A DNA stretch of 64,000 bases from Limimaricola sp964022235. Its GTDB lineage: Bacteria > Pseudomonadota > Alphaproteobacteria > Rhodobacterales > Rhodobacteraceae. Shown here one piece after another: positions 50,564 to 58,815 of the stretch; within the stretch, counting starts at the first letter, position 1, and each line of letters starts with the position of its first letter. The translations under genes and the position numbers were made by a program. The notes under the pieces are model-generated. The model made no database searches, was not told the origin of the DNA, and saw only the letters and a list, made by a program, of their open reading frames with translations. The DNA lies in the NCBI RefSeq assembly GCF_964022235.1, contig NZ_CAXHZL010000009.1:1-64000 (forward strand), given 5' to 3'.

Positions 50564-51292
50564 TCAGGCGGTCTTGCGACGACGCTTCGCCAGGCCAAGG
50601 CCACCGAGGGCGCCCAGCAGCAGCAGACCACCGGCCGGCAGCGGAACCGGGTTCGGGGCGCTATCGGGCTTGTCGAACTCGTAGTCGATTGCCGCGAGCG
50701 CGAAGTCCCGAGTGTTCGTCGGGTTATCGTTCGTGCCACCGGCCATGAACTTCAGCTTCGACACCTGCACGGCCTCTGCGAGCTTTTCGGTCTGATAACC
50801 GCCGTTATTCGGCTTGTCCCCAAGATCGTTAACAGCAAAGATCTCCAGGATCAGATTGTCGGGGTCGTACACGAAAGCCTTCTCCTGCCCACCAGGCGCC
50901 GTCGCGAGGTCAGCGGTTTTAAAGAGGTCAAGAACGTGCACCGCAGTCAGGTAGATCGACTTGGTAAACGTCAGCAAAACGCTTTGGTTTTTGCCAGCAG
51001 CCTGGGTAATTTCGTCGTCATTGACGCCAACACCGTCATAGTCACGCTTGAGGCTCAGGCCACCGTTGCCAGCCGCATAGGTGCCATCGGCCGGAGTTTT
51101 GTAGTTCAGTTTGCCGCCCGTCGCCGAAAGCGTCCAGGTGGTCATGGTCGGACCGGCGCCGATCGTACCCGTCGGAGCATTACCGGTGTAAACGCTCGCA
51201 TCGGTGAAATCCAAGCGCGCGGCCGAGGCGCCTGTTGCCGCAGCGACGGCCAGAGCCGAAGCGGTTACGAGAATCTTAAAAGACGCTTTCAT
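50564..51292 (-). CDS. VPLPA-CTERM sorting-domain protein 2
   Basis: A 242-residue exported protein. Signal peptide of about 24 residues (ILVTASALAVAAATGASA). The body looks like a beta-sandwich (TTWTLSATGGKLNYKTPADG, LDLFKTADLATAPG, DNLILEIFAVNDLG). The C-terminal signal has VPLPA, a glycine-rich hydrophobic helix (GGLLLLGALGGLGLA) and KRRRKTA. It is the second substrate for XrtD in the window, with no sequence similarity to the first outside the sorting signal. Start 51292 has AAAAGG upstream. Gene-specific function unknown; a matrix or surface role is inferred. Confidence 0.87.
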   Translation of the reverse strand: MKASFKILVTASALAVAAATGASAARLDFTDASVYTGNAPTGTIGAGPTMTTWTLSATGGKLNYKTPADGTYAAGNGGLSLKRDYDGVGVNDDEITQAAGKNQSVLLTFTKSIYLTAVHVLDLFKTADLATAPGGQEKAFVYDPDNLILEIFAVNDLGDKPNNGGYQTEKLAEAVQVSKLKFMAGGTNDNPTNTRDFALAAIDYEFDKPDSAPNPVPLPAGGLLLLGALGGLGLAKRRRKTA

Positions 51293-51576
51293 ATCAAAAC
51301 CTTTTACTCGTGCTAGCACTATGCCCGGCACTCCCTTGCTGGGAGAATAGCATGTTGCAGGCTGCCGGAAATAGGGGATGCGCATGAAAGGTCGACTTAG
51401 TGCCACAAATCCGCCTCTTTCACAAAAATGTCAGAGAGACAGGCCTTTCCAAGGGTCAACTCCTCCAGAGATTGTTTACCTGAGGGCATCAATTTCTCCC
51501 TACCGGCACCGCCGTCGCCGCTTCGGATCCGAATCTGGTTGCTTGCGGCTGTGTCATTTGACAATCGGGCGCCGAA

Positions 51577-52962
51577 TCAAATGTGGCCGCCGTATGTCAC
51601 CGAGAAAAATGCAGGCGCGCTGAGATGACGTCCGTTGTCGGCGATCACCGCGATGTCGATCCGCTGACCCGACAGCGCCCCCTGCCGAAAGACGATCCGC
51701 ATACTGGCGCCATTGGGTCCCTGCGGAACGAGGCGAACGTTTTCCGGGGCGGTTCCGATGACCAGCCACTCGAACCGAAGGGGACGTTGGTTCGGGTCCG
51801 ATGTCTCGCTCGACGACAGAATTATCGTGCGGGGTTCATCGCCAGAGTACCAAGTTCTTGCGATCGAGGAGGGCGTGTCGAACCAATAACCACGAGGCGC
51901 TGATCCATCCCGTACCAGTTCGTCCGCCTCATGTTCCACCCTCAGTCGCACCATCGGGGGGATGTCCTCAGGCGCGATCGATTGGGCCAAGGCCATCATT
52001 CGCACCGGCTGTATTGCGTCCGCATCGAACACCGCAGGGTGGGCCTCTCCGGATAGATAGGCGCTCCGGCTGCGAACCCGCAACTGCGCGCGTCGGAACA
52101 CCATCTGCACCGTCGGGGCGAGAAGCTGCTCCCGTTCGAGCCGCGCGAGGGTCTCCGGGCGAAACGCCGCGATGGTCATTGCGATCGCTTCGAGGAACGG
52201 GCGGTCGCTGTAGGATGAGCCCTGGCTGATCAGCATGTAGGGCCAGTTCGCCGGAAACAGGTCGGCCTCGTCGTGGTCGCGGTGCTCGGGGTAGACGTAG
52301 ATGTGATTGAGCGCGTAGCTTGCATAGGCGCGCTGCGGTTCTGGTGGGTGTGTCATTGCGTGGCGAGGCAGGCTTCTTGCGTCCGGCCCGCTCGTGTAGG
52401 CGGTCGATGAGTTGCCGATCACGATCCGGTCGAAGAGCAGCGCTCCGGCAAGGCCATAGCCGAGCCCTTTTGCCCGCAATACATCATCATAACGTATCCG
52501 CGTGATCTGCGGAAAAGCGGTCGGGGGCAGCTCGGAATGCCCGTCATCGCGATTGTCGTAATAGACGGAATCGAGCCCTGCGGCACGACCACTGGCGGCC
52601 AGGCGGCGCAGGTAGCGCGCCGCGTCGTCGTCACGCTCGGGGTCGATGATCGGCTGCGGCTCGCGCTCCGGCGGTTCGGGGAGATGGGCGATGGTCAGAT
52701 AGGGCGCGACCCTTGCCAGGCGTAAGGTGCCGTCGAGCATGACGCTGCGCGGAGCCGGACGGCCCTGCGCAGATACAGGATCGGGCCAAGCCGCGGGCAG
52801 CGCACCCAAGGCCGCGAGGGCCACGCCGCCCAGAAAGGCGCGTCGACCCGGTCCCACGGCGTCTTGCCCCCGACCGGTATCCGACCATAAGTTGTCACGG
52901 TTCAGGAGCACGGCCGATCGGCCTTGTATCCGGGCGCGGGTGTATGGAGTTCTCTGTCTCAT
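51577..52962 (-). CDS. Tat-exported conserved protein of unknown function in EPS cluster
   Basis: A protein of up to 461 residues with a twin-arginine signal (RRAFLGGVALAALGALPAAW) about 40 residues after the first ATG, followed by a secreted domain. Distinct strings are SVYYDNRDDGHSELPPTAFP, IVIGNSSTAYTSGPDARSLP, ALNHIYVYPEHRDHDEADLF, PYMLISQGSSYSDRPFLEAI and LAPTVQMVFRRAQLR. The His/Asp density (YPEHRDHDE) could be a metal site. I do not recognise the family. The listed ATG overlaps the divergent glycosyltransferase start; GTG 52857, just before the RR motif, is a better biological start. Confidence 0.7.
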   Translation of the reverse strand: MRQRTPYTRARIQGRSAVLLNRDNLWSDTGRGQDAVGPGRRAFLGGVALAALGALPAAWPDPVSAQGRPAPRSVMLDGTLRLARVAPYLTIAHLPEPPEREPQPIIDPERDDDAARYLRRLAASGRAAGLDSVYYDNRDDGHSELPPTAFPQITRIRYDDVLRAKGLGYGLAGALLFDRIVIGNSSTAYTSGPDARSLPRHAMTHPPEPQRAYASYALNHIYVYPEHRDHDEADLFPANWPYMLISQGSSYSDRPFLEAIAMTIAAFRPETLARLEREQLLAPTVQMVFRRAQLRVRSRSAYLSGEAHPAVFDADAIQPVRMMALAQSIAPEDIPPMVRLRVEHEADELVRDGSAPRGYWFDTPSSIARTWYSGDEPRTIILSSSETSDPNQRPLRFEWLVIGTAPENVRLVPQGPNGASMRIVFRQGALSGQRIDIAVIADNGRHLSAPAFFSVTYGGHI

Positions 52963-53896
52963 GAAACATGATGTTCACCGCCCGGCGGCAATGCCAATAT
53001 CCATCGTCATCCCCCACCTCAATCAGCCCGAGGCGTTGGAGCGCGGCCTGCGCGCCTTGGTGCCGCAGCTTGCCGAGCAGGACGAGATCATCATCGTCGA
53101 CAACGGGTCGGGCCAGTTGCCGCGTGAGGTGTGCGATGCCTTTCCCGGCGTGCAACTCCTTGAAGAGGCGCAGCCGGGGCCGGGACCCGCGCGCAACACC
53201 GGCGTCGCAGCGGCGCGCCACGATCTGCTGGCCTTCATCGATGCCGACTGCGTCGCGGGCGAGGGGTGGCTCGACACGATCCGTGCGCGGTTTGCGCAAC
53301 CCGAGGCGCAGATCCTTGGTGGCGATGTACGCATTTTGCTCGTCGACCCGGCCCGACCGACCCGGATCGAAGCCTACGAGAGCGTCTATGCTTACCGGAT
53401 GGACCGCTACATCCGCGAGCAGGGCTTTACCGGGACCGGCAATCTTGCGGCGCGGCGTAGTGTGATCGAAGCGGTTGGCCCCTTTGCCGGGGCAGGGGTG
53501 GCCGAGGATCGCGACTGGGGCCAGCGGGCGACGCGGGCCGGTTATGTCATAACCTATGTCGCGGAGATGCAGGCGTTTCATCCCGGCCGTGACAGCTTTG
53601 CCGAATTGCGCGCCAAGTGGGACCGACATACCGCGCATGATTTCGAAGGCGCAAAGCAGCGTCGCGGCGGACGGGCAAAGTGGGTCGCCAAGACGCTGGC
53701 GATGGGGGTGTCGCCCCTGGCAGAGATCCCCCGTGTGCTCGCATCGGACCGGATCCGCGGCCCGCGCGTGAGGCTCGAGGCGATCGCCTGTCTTGCGCAG
53801 ATCCGTTTCTACCGGATGCGGGTGATGACGCGGCTGCTTCTGCGGGGTGGGTCCGACCGGCTGGTGGAGCAGTGGAATCGCCCGGACCCGCGGTGA
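52961..53896 (+). CDS. Family 2 glycosyltransferase
   Basis: A 311-residue GT-A glycosyltransferase for exopolysaccharide repeat-unit assembly. Motifs: ISIVIPHLNQPEALERGLRA, nucleotide-binding EIIIVDNGSGQ, GPGPARNTGVAAARHDLLAF followed by IDADC (metal DxD), and the acceptor segment RSVIEAVGPFAGAGVAEDRDW (ED motif). The C-terminal part (REVGS-like AKWDRHTAHDF) is soluble. Start ATG 52961 overlaps the divergent gene's start; ATG 52991 at the conserved MPISIVIP is an alternative. The stop overlaps the next gene's GTG start (GTGA at 53893-53896). Confidence 0.88.
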   Translation: MKHDVHRPAAMPISIVIPHLNQPEALERGLRALVPQLAEQDEIIIVDNGSGQLPREVCDAFPGVQLLEEAQPGPGPARNTGVAAARHDLLAFIDADCVAGEGWLDTIRARFAQPEAQILGGDVRILLVDPARPTRIEAYESVYAYRMDRYIREQGFTGTGNLAARRSVIEAVGPFAGAGVAEDRDWGQRATRAGYVITYVAEMQAFHPGRDSFAELRAKWDRHTAHDFEGAKQRRGGRAKWVAKTLAMGVSPLAEIPRVLASDRIRGPRVRLEAIACLAQIRFYRMRVMTRLLLRGGSDRLVEQWNRPDPR

Positions 53897-55476
53897 AACA
53901 CCTTGCGCACGACGTTGTCTCCTTGTCCTCGCCACGGCACGGCCATAGTCCTTCGCGGATACCGGTTCATGTCGGGTCTGAACAGCGAGTCACACACGGA
54001 GTAGCAGGCGTGCAATTGCGACACCCCGAGAGTTTCGAAGGTCAATTCCTGATCTGCGCCGATACCGATGCATTGTCGCAAACCGCGACGCATCGTCTGG
54101 CTCGGACCGCGCTCGCCGTGCAGGCGCCGCTGCCTGTCGTCACGGTCGAAGACGCCGCCGGGCGACCTGTCGGCCTGCTGCTCGGGGTGCCGATCTCCGA
54201 GGGCGGGAAGATATTGCGCGACCGGCACACGCTCGACCTCCACTGGTCGGGGGACGTCGACGCGTTGGTCGAGAGCGAGATCTACGCTCTTGCGGGGAGC
54301 TTTGTCTTCCTGCTGGACGACGGCGATCACCGTCGCCTCTACCTCGATGCCTGCGGCTCCTTGTCCGCGGTCTATGATCCCGAAGGCCGTCGCGCCGCAG
54401 CCACCAGTCTGCAGCTTCTCGACCCCGACGAGGCGCAGACGCGCTTTCGCGCGCGCATGTATGACGAGCTGCATATTGCGCGCGACGGATGGTTTCCTGC
54501 CGGGCTGACCGCGCATGAGGGCATCTGGCGCCTCATGCCCAACCATTATCTCGATCTCGACAGCTTCGAGACGCAGCGCCACTGGCCCCGCGAACCGATC
54601 GCGCGAGCGCCTGCGCCCGAGGCGGCGTGCAGCACGATCCTGTCGGAGATGCGGCGCACCATGTCGGCCGCCGCGGCCGAGGGACCGGCTTATGTCTCGC
54701 TCACAGCCGGCAACGAGACGCGAATGCTGGTCGCAGCCGGGCGCGAGATGCGCGACGCGTTCACCTTTGTCACCGTGCGGGCCGAGGGGGTAGAGCTTGA
54801 TCGCATCCGGGCCGAAGAGCTGGCAGCGCGGTTCGATCTGCAGCATCGGATCATTCCGCTGCGCGAAGCGAACGGCTCGGCGGCTCAGGAGTGGCACGCG
54901 CGAACAGGCTACACCTTTGGTGGGCCCCATATGCGCACGCATCCGACCACCCATTCCCTGCGCGACCGCGAATTCTTCATCGGGGGGCTCGGGGGCGAGA
55001 TCGGCCGTGGCTTTTTCTGGCGCGGCACCGATGACGACGGCACGACGCTCGACTCGGACGGGCTCTGGGCCCGCATGGGCCTGCCGCCACAGCCCGAGGT
55101 TCTGCCACATGTTGCGCGCTGGCTGGACGGCGTTCGCCATCTGCCGACGCTGCTGCAGCTCGACCTTGCCTACCTGGAACTGCGCATGGGATGCTGGGGC
55201 TTCGCCCCGAGCTATGCATCGGTCACGCCGCTGCGCCTGCATCCGTTGATTTCGCGGCGTAGCTTCGTGGCGATGCTGTCCCTGCCGCCGGACTGGCGGC
55301 GCATGCAGGACCGGTCGAACCGGATGATCCAAGCGGTGGTTCGACAAGGATGGCCCGAGCTTCTGGATCTTCCGATCAGCCGCTATGGTGACTACCGCGA
55401 CCGCACGGGTCTCGTGCTGCGCGCCCTGCGTCAGCCGCATCTGGTCACCAAAAAGCTCAGAAAGATGTTCGGATGA
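53893..55476 (+). CDS. Asparagine-synthase-like protein with degenerate PP-loop
   Basis: A protein of about 527 residues. The C-terminal two thirds resembles the synthetase half of asparagine synthases in EPS loci, but the ATP-pyrophosphatase loop SGGxDS is replaced by SLTAGNETRM (about residue 273). An acidic, Glu/Asp-rich N-terminal part (ALAVQAPLPVVTVEDAAGRP, GSFVFLLDDGDHRRLYLDAC) corresponds to the glutaminase-like half, without an N-terminal cysteine. Further motifs: FFIGGLGGEIGRGFFWRGTD and YLELRMGCWGFAPSYASV. GTG 53893 overlaps the stop of the preceding glycosyltransferase, indicating coupling; a more internal start is possible. It may amidate uronates or act without ATP. Confidence 0.72.
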   Translation: MKHLAHDVVSLSSPRHGHSPSRIPVHVGSEQRVTHGVAGVQLRHPESFEGQFLICADTDALSQTATHRLARTALAVQAPLPVVTVEDAAGRPVGLLLGVPISEGGKILRDRHTLDLHWSGDVDALVESEIYALAGSFVFLLDDGDHRRLYLDACGSLSAVYDPEGRRAAATSLQLLDPDEAQTRFRARMYDELHIARDGWFPAGLTAHEGIWRLMPNHYLDLDSFETQRHWPREPIARAPAPEAACSTILSEMRRTMSAAAAEGPAYVSLTAGNETRMLVAAGREMRDAFTFVTVRAEGVELDRIRAEELAARFDLQHRIIPLREANGSAAQEWHARTGYTFGGPHMRTHPTTHSLRDREFFIGGLGGEIGRGFFWRGTDDDGTTLDSDGLWARMGLPPQPEVLPHVARWLDGVRHLPTLLQLDLAYLELRMGCWGFAPSYASVTPLRLHPLISRRSFVAMLSLPPDWRRMQDRSNRMIQAVVRQGWPELLDLPISRYGDYRDRTGLVLRALRQPHLVTKKLRKMFG

Positions 55477-56441
55477 CCGCACCTGCCATGAATGCCGATG
55501 CAGGCACCGATCTGTCGATCATCATCGTCAACTGGAACACCTTGGAGCTGACACGGGACTGTCTCGTCACCGTCATGCAGGGGCTGGAGGGGGTGAGCAC
55601 CGAGGTGATCGTCGTCGACAATGCCAGCGACGATGGGTCGGCCGAGATGATCGCGCGCGACTTTCCGCAGGTCGAGCTGATCCGCAACGACGAGAACCGC
55701 GGTTTTGCCGCCGCGAACAATCAGGCGATGGCGCAAGCGCGCGGGGACTTCGTCTTGTTGTTGAATTCCGACACGCTGGTGCATGGCTCGGTCCTACCCG
55801 ACAGCGTCGATTGGCTGCGGCGTCACTCGGACGTCGGCGCGATGAGCTGTCGGGTGCTCAATCCGGATGGCACGGGCCAGCGGGTCTGTTCGATGTTTCC
55901 CTCGCTGCTCAACCTCTCCCTCGACGTCTTTGGCCTGTCGCGGCTGCGTCGTCCGCGGTTTTTCGGGCGTTACCAGATGCGCCACTGGCAGCGCGACGAC
56001 GAACGCGAGGTCGAGACGGTTTCGGGTTGCTTCTTTCTGGTGCGCCGGACGGTCATCGAGCAGGTCGGGCGCTTCGACGAGGCCTTCTATTTCTTCGGGG
56101 AGGAGGTCGATTGGAGCTGCCGCATCCGCGCGGCGGGCTGGAAGCTGTTCCTGTCGCCGGTCGGCGCGATCACCCATCTCGAAGGCGGATCGCAAAAGCG
56201 GCTGAGCCATCGGCGCAACGTGCTGCTCTCGGGCGCGCTGGTCCGGCTTCACCTCAAGCATCGGGGCCGGGCTTCGGCGATCGCGGCCTATCTGCTGATG
56301 TTCCTGTTCAACGCCTCGCGCGCCGTCAGTTGGAGCCTCGCCTCGTTGGTGTCGCGCTCGCCCCGAATTCACGAAAAGGGGCGCTACTTCCGCGCCGTGC
56401 TTGCGAGCAGCCGCGAAATCTGGCCCGAGACCGCCCGATGA
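55473..56441 (+). CDS. Family 2 glycosyltransferase (rhamnosyltransferase-like)
   Basis: A 322-residue GT2. The N-terminal GT-A fold has LSIIIVNWNTLELTRDCLVT, EVIVVDNASDDGSAEMIA, NRGFAAANNQAMAQARGDFV with the metal motif NSDT, and the acceptor region FYFFGEEVDWSCRIRAAGWK (EED/RxxxxGW). The C-terminal tail contains a hydrophobic helix (SAIAAYLLMFLFNASRAVSW), suggesting membrane association. ATGA overlaps connect it to the preceding asparagine-synthase-like gene (55473-55476) and to the next glycosyltransferase (56438-56441), so the four genes form one translationally coupled operon. Confidence 0.9.
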   Translation: MTAPAMNADAGTDLSIIIVNWNTLELTRDCLVTVMQGLEGVSTEVIVVDNASDDGSAEMIARDFPQVELIRNDENRGFAAANNQAMAQARGDFVLLLNSDTLVHGSVLPDSVDWLRRHSDVGAMSCRVLNPDGTGQRVCSMFPSLLNLSLDVFGLSRLRRPRFFGRYQMRHWQRDDEREVETVSGCFFLVRRTVIEQVGRFDEAFYFFGEEVDWSCRIRAAGWKLFLSPVGAITHLEGGSQKRLSHRRNVLLSGALVRLHLKHRGRASAIAAYLLMFLFNASRAVSWSLASLVSRSPRIHEKGRYFRAVLASSREIWPETAR

Positions 56442-57655
56442 AGGTCGTTCTCCTGTCGCCGGGCTTCGACGGCACCGATGTCGGCGAGGCCTATGTGGCG
56501 TTCAAATGGGCCGAGGCCTTGTCGACGCGTGTCGAGCTGACGGTGCTAGCGCTGCAGCGGGCGGGTCGGCCCGCCTTGGCCGCGCAGCTTCCCGGTGCCG
56601 AAGTGGTGACCTGGCCCGAGCCGCGCCTGCCGCGGCGCGCCGAGCGCATCAACGCGATGCTAAAGCCTGCATGGCCACTTCTACACCGTCATGTGAACCG
56701 TTGGCTGCGCGATCGGATCGCCGAGGGGCGGTCTTTCGACGTCCTGCATCAGCTCATGCCGCAGGCGGCGCGATACCCCACACCCCTGCGTGGCCACGGC
56801 ATTCCCTATGTCATCGGGCCGCTGGGTGGCGGGCTTCCGACCCCGCCGGGTTTCGTGGCCGAGACCGGCTCCGCACAATGGTTCACCCGGCTGCGCGCTC
56901 TCGACCAGATGCGCCTGCGGCGCGATCCGTGGCTGCGGCGCAGCTATGCCGAGGCGGACCTCGTGCTCGGCGTCGCGCCTTATATGAAGGATATCCTTTC
57001 GCCGGTGCCGCTCAGGCGGTTCGAGCCGGTTCTCGAGCTTGGAATCGACGGTCTGGCGCCGCCGAGAGCGCCCGCGACGGGCGCAGGTCTGCGGCTTTTG
57101 CACGTCGGGCGCGGCGTGCGCACAAAGGGATTGCGCGATGTCGTGCGCGCAATGGCCCACCTGCGGGACCGCCCCGACATCACCCTCACTTCAGCCGGGG
57201 CCGGCGAAGAGATCGCGCTGGCCCGCGCAGAGGCAGGCCGCCTCGGTGTCGCAGACCGGATCACATTTCTGGGTCGGGTGCCGCGCGACGAGGTGGACCG
57301 TCTCTATGATGAGGCTGATATTTTCGTGTTCCCCTCGTTCCGCGAGCCTGCTGGCGGCGTGCTATACGAAGCGCTGCGGGCCGGGCTACCGGTGATCTCG
57401 GTGGCCTATGGCGGGCCTGACTTCATCCTGAACGACGACTGCGGGATCCGCATTCCACTCTCGACGCCCGAGGCCTTGTCGCGCGATATTGCACAGAGCG
57501 TGGCAACCCTTGCCGATGACCCCGAACGTCGGTCCCGGATGAGCAAGGCAGCCCACGCCAAAGTGGAGGCAGACGGCCTCTGGCCTCGCAAGGCGGAGCT
57601 GATGATGGGGCTTTATTCGGAGCTTTTGCCTTTGCGACCCTTCTCGACCGCGTGA
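56438..57655 (+). CDS. Family 4 (GT-B) glycosyltransferase
   Basis: A 405-residue GT4. The N-terminal Rossmann half starts MKVVLLSPGFDGTDVGEAYV; the middle has HGIPYVIGPLGGGLPTPPGF. The donor-binding half contains LLHVGRGVRTKGLRDVVRAM, TLTSAGAGEE, RITFLGRVPRDEVDRLYDEA and the retaining-enzyme motif EPAGGVLYEALRAGLPVIS (Ex7E). It is last in the rightward glycosyltransferase operon. Its 3' end overlaps the convergent GT4 gene by 43 bases (57613-57655), where base composition changes. Confidence 0.9.
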   Translation: MKVVLLSPGFDGTDVGEAYVAFKWAEALSTRVELTVLALQRAGRPALAAQLPGAEVVTWPEPRLPRRAERINAMLKPAWPLLHRHVNRWLRDRIAEGRSFDVLHQLMPQAARYPTPLRGHGIPYVIGPLGGGLPTPPGFVAETGSAQWFTRLRALDQMRLRRDPWLRRSYAEADLVLGVAPYMKDILSPVPLRRFEPVLELGIDGLAPPRAPATGAGLRLLHVGRGVRTKGLRDVVRAMAHLRDRPDITLTSAGAGEEIALARAEAGRLGVADRITFLGRVPRDEVDRLYDEADIFVFPSFREPAGGVLYEALRAGLPVISVAYGGPDFILNDDCGIRIPLSTPEALSRDIAQSVATLADDPERRSRMSKAAHAKVEADGLWPRKAELMMGLYSELLPLRPFSTA

Positions 57656-58815
57656 ACCAGAACCGCGCGGAGTTTGGCTACCTGTTTGTCAGTATCGAAA
57701 TTCTCGACAACACGCCTGAGGCCTGCTTGGCCCATGCGTTCACGCAGGCCTGCTTCAAGAGCAAGTTGCTTCATTCTTTGGCCGAGCGCCGAGACATCTC
57801 TTTGTGGCGTAACGAAGCCGGTTTCGCCGTCGATGACCTGATCGAGAAGACCACCAAGATCGGACACGATAACTGGTCGTCCGACAGCGGCAGCTTCCGC
57901 GACTGTGACGCCAAATCCTTCTGACCAGCCACCCACCTCGAGAGAGTGCTGGATCAGCACATGCGATTGCTCGAGAATGCGATGCACAGCCTTCGATGTC
58001 TGAATGCCGACAAAAGTGATCCTATGCTCTACTTTGAGCTCTTGTGCTATTGCGGCGAGACGTGAACGTTCGGGGCCATCACCGACGATCGTAAGGTGAG
58101 AATTATCTGGTATGGTTGCCAAAGCACGGATTACGATCTCTGTGCCTTTTTGTGGCACCAGCCTTCCGATCGTAACGAATTCAACTTTACCGGCGTGCTC
58201 TTTCTGAGGGGTGGAAGCGAAATCCGAAACTGGAACGCCGCATGGAATGATGTGGATTCTTTGGGGGTCGGCTCCCAATTCAAGGAGCTGATCTTTCTGT
58301 GCAGACCCCACGCAAATCAATGCAGAGAACTGCTCCAGATTGCGCTCCAAGCTTTTGCGATACCAACCGATCCTCAACATTGAAGACAGATCCAAGCCAT
58401 GGAAATGTACGACGCAGGGGATTTTCAGTTGTTTGGCAAGGGGCAGCATTCTGAGCCCCGTATGCCCGAAGTGGGCCAGTATCGCGTTTGGCGGTTGTCC
58501 GCTAAACGCAACTCTGGTCAAGCTCGTTACCTCTTGTCGATCGGCACCATAGTAATTTCCGGTAGCCCATCTTTTCGCCCGATGTAGCCATCGCGATCGC
58601 CCCAAGTCGCCGAGACCCGGCAGGGGAGAGGATAGGATCGTACAACGGGCGTTATTTTCCGGCTCTTGCGATAGATCGTTCCAAGTCAGGATGTGTTGTA
58701 TATCAGTGTCCAAACGGGAGATCTGGCGCTGCAGCCATATCTCGGATGGCGCGCCGATCTGCGGAGCAGCGAGCCAAAGCTTTAACGATTCCAACGCCTC
58801 AGGCACTTCGCCCAC
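57613..58815 (-). CDS. Family 4 (GT-B) glycosyltransferase, AT-richer
   Basis: A 400-residue GT4. Motifs: VVHFHGLDLSSMLR, ICVGSAQKDQLLELGADPQR followed by IHIIPCGVPV, VTIGRLVPQKGTEIVIRALA, LTIVGDGPERSRLA, and SLEVGGWSEGFGVTVAEAAA followed by GRPVIVS as the donor-site loop. The sequence is richer in A/T at third codon positions than the genes to its left. It ends the leftward operon that begins with the Wzy-like gene and overlaps the preceding glycosyltransferase by 17 bases. Sugar specificity is unknown. Confidence 0.88.
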   Translation of the reverse strand: MGEVPEALESLKLWLAAPQIGAPSEIWLQRQISRLDTDIQHILTWNDLSQEPENNARCTILSSPLPGLGDLGRSRWLHRAKRWATGNYYGADRQEVTSLTRVAFSGQPPNAILAHFGHTGLRMLPLAKQLKIPCVVHFHGLDLSSMLRIGWYRKSLERNLEQFSALICVGSAQKDQLLELGADPQRIHIIPCGVPVSDFASTPQKEHAGKVEFVTIGRLVPQKGTEIVIRALATIPDNSHLTIVGDGPERSRLAAIAQELKVEHRITFVGIQTSKAVHRILEQSHVLIQHSLEVGGWSEGFGVTVAEAAAVGRPVIVSDLGGLLDQVIDGETGFVTPQRDVSALGQRMKQLALEAGLRERMGQAGLRRVVENFDTDKQVAKLRAVLVHAVEKGRKGKSSE

